NCBI GenBank assembly: GCA_002481295.1
Contig: DLDU01000033.1
Span: 117,013-124,024 of the forward strand
Source of the DNA: Prevotella sp. UBA7764
GTDB lineage: Bacteria > Bacteroidota > Bacteroidia > Bacteroidales > Bacteroidaceae
Reading direction: 5' to 3'
Length of the DNA: 7,012 nt
Position numbers and translations under genes: made by a program
In this document: positions 6,808 through 7,012 of the stretch, piece after piece
Position numbering within the stretch: position 1 is the first letter of the stretch
How the letters are laid out: each line of letters begins with the position of its first letter
Notes under the pieces: model-generated
What the model was told of the DNA's origin: nothing
Database searches by the model: none
Seen by the model: only the letters and a program-made list of their open reading frames with translations

Positions 6808-6826
6808 GCTTCTGCGCAGCAGAAGC
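6808..6826. other. Perfect 8-base-pair hairpin of unknown role
   Basis: GCTTCTGC (6808-6815) and GCAGAAGC (6819-6826) pair perfectly around a 3-base loop, GCA. Neither strand continues into a T-run directly after the stem, so it is not a typical intrinsic terminator. It lies between the tRNA fragment and the purB promoter, and could be a processing site or a weak terminator for the tRNA transcript. Confidence 0.4.
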
Positions 6827-6832
6827 CTACAA

Positions 6833-6911
6833 AACCAAGCACAACCCTTTCAGCCCGCAAGCGACTATACGAAAGAACCAAGCACACACATTGTCAACCC
6901 ATAAGCGACCA
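6833..6911. repeat. Two degenerate direct repeats about 43-44 bases apart
   Basis: AACCAAGCACA occurs at 6833-6843 and again at 6876-6886. Each copy is followed by a diverged 10-11 base stretch and then a second shared block, CCC-nn-AAGCGAC-n-A, at 6854-6867 and 6898-6911. The same order and near-constant spacing indicate an old tandem duplication of one unit of about 43 bases. No coding potential is seen in it. Confidence 0.5.
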
Positions 6912-6969
6912 CGCACACGCTAAGCACCGCGGAGAAAGTTCTTTAAAAAAGAAGTATGCTGAAACGGGA

Positions 6970-6991
6970 GTCAAAGACAAAGCACTTTGAC
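6970..6991 (-). terminator. Weak hairpin directly after the tRNA 3' end
   Basis: GTCAAAG and CTTTGAC (6991-6985 with 6976-6970 on the minus strand) form a 7-base-pair stem with an 8-base loop, starting two bases after the tRNA discriminator base. The sequence right after it is not a T-run; a T-rich stretch (complement of 6945-6953) comes about 16 bases later. A terminator or processing role for the tRNA transcript is possible but weakly supported. Confidence 0.3.
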
Positions 6992-6992
6992 G

Positions 6993-7012
6993 TGGGCGTT
7001 GACGGATTCGAA
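6993..7012 (-). tRNA. 3' end of a tRNA gene cut by the window edge (isotype unknown, valine possible)
   Basis: Read on the minus strand, the last 20 bases are the 3' part of a tRNA: T-loop TTCGAAT (7012-7006) with the invariant T-T-C and A positions, T-stem 3' strand CCGTC (7005-7001) starting with the conserved C61, acceptor 3' strand AACGCCC (7000-6994) and discriminator A (6993). CCA is not encoded; the next bases are CG. The missing 5' strands would be expected to end in GACGG (T-stem) and begin with GGGCGTT (acceptor). The anticodon lies outside the window. The acceptor sequence and A discriminator would suit valine, but this is a guess. Confidence 0.75.

Larger units (their letters stand above)
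6729..6992. other. Non-coding region between the tRNA fragment and the purB promoter
   Basis: No supported gene is present on either strand. From left to right on the plus strand there is a purine-rich tract (6749-6784, purines throughout except one T at 6771 and the final C at 6784's neighbour), a hairpin (6808-6826), a degenerate direct repeat (6833-6911) and two short inverted repeats near the tRNA end (6939-6953 and 6970-6991). A 19-codon open frame from the ATG at 6956 runs to the window edge but overlaps the tRNA on the other strand, so it is not called. Composition shifts from very AT-rich near the promoter to about half GC further right. Confidence 0.6.

Noticed and set aside
6939..6953. 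TTCTTT/AAAGAA inverted repeat as a terminator
   Set aside because: The stem is short and nearly all A/T with no following T-run beyond its own arm, so it would be unstable.
6956..7012. Start of a plus-strand gene running off the right edge (ATG at 6956, 19 open codons)
   Set aside because: It overlaps the tRNA 3' end on the other strand and has no recognisable protein sequence; 19 codons without a stop is expected by chance.

Overview
The window looks like chromosomal core sequence from a Bacteroidota species, most likely Prevotella or a close relative. The evidence is a surface-type lipoprotein with a C-S-S-D-D-D lipobox context, little or no Shine-Dalgarno signal before the genes, a TAnnTTTG-type promoter box upstream of purB, and an RsuA/RluB-family pseudouridine synthase with a long glycine/glutamine/arginine/tyrosine-rich N-terminal extension. 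The genus is inferred; no rRNA or other direct species marker is present.

Layout from left to right. (1) A plus-strand lipoprotein gene at 38-1036 is probably the last gene of a unit that starts outside the window. It ends at a strong hairpin terminator (1054-1095) that could work in both directions. (2) menA lies on the minus strand at 1150-2064. It encodes the membrane prenyltransferase of menaquinone synthesis and converges on the lipoprotein gene. (3) A 218-base gap (2065-2282) holds a minus-strand terminator for the upstream genes and a possible folded RNA element. (4) Three minus-strand housekeeping genes, purB (5303-6649), an rluB-like gene (3722-5203) and asnS (2283-3674), are read in that order with gaps of 99 and 47 bases. 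They are probably co-transcribed from a promoter near 6700 and stopped by the terminator near 2131-2176. (5) The 363 bases upstream of purB are non-coding. They hold the promoter, a perfect 14-base palindrome in the leader, a purine-rich tract, a hairpin, a degenerate tandem repeat and, at the right edge, the last 20 bases of a minus-strand tRNA gene.

The purB group links purine nucleotide synthesis (adenylosuccinate lyase), rRNA modification and asparaginyl-tRNA charging, which fits growth-linked expression. menA supplies the respiratory quinone. The lipoprotein is of the kind found in polysaccharide-utilisation loci, but its partner genes are not in view.

I see no phage, insertion sequence, CRISPR array, toxin-antitoxin pair or defence system, and no convincing new multi-gene system. 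The most unusual feature is the in-frame 24-base repeat array that encodes the low-complexity tail of the pseudouridine synthase. The tRNA fragment, the purB leader palindrome and the nested inverted repeats at 2193-2248 are smaller points worth checking.
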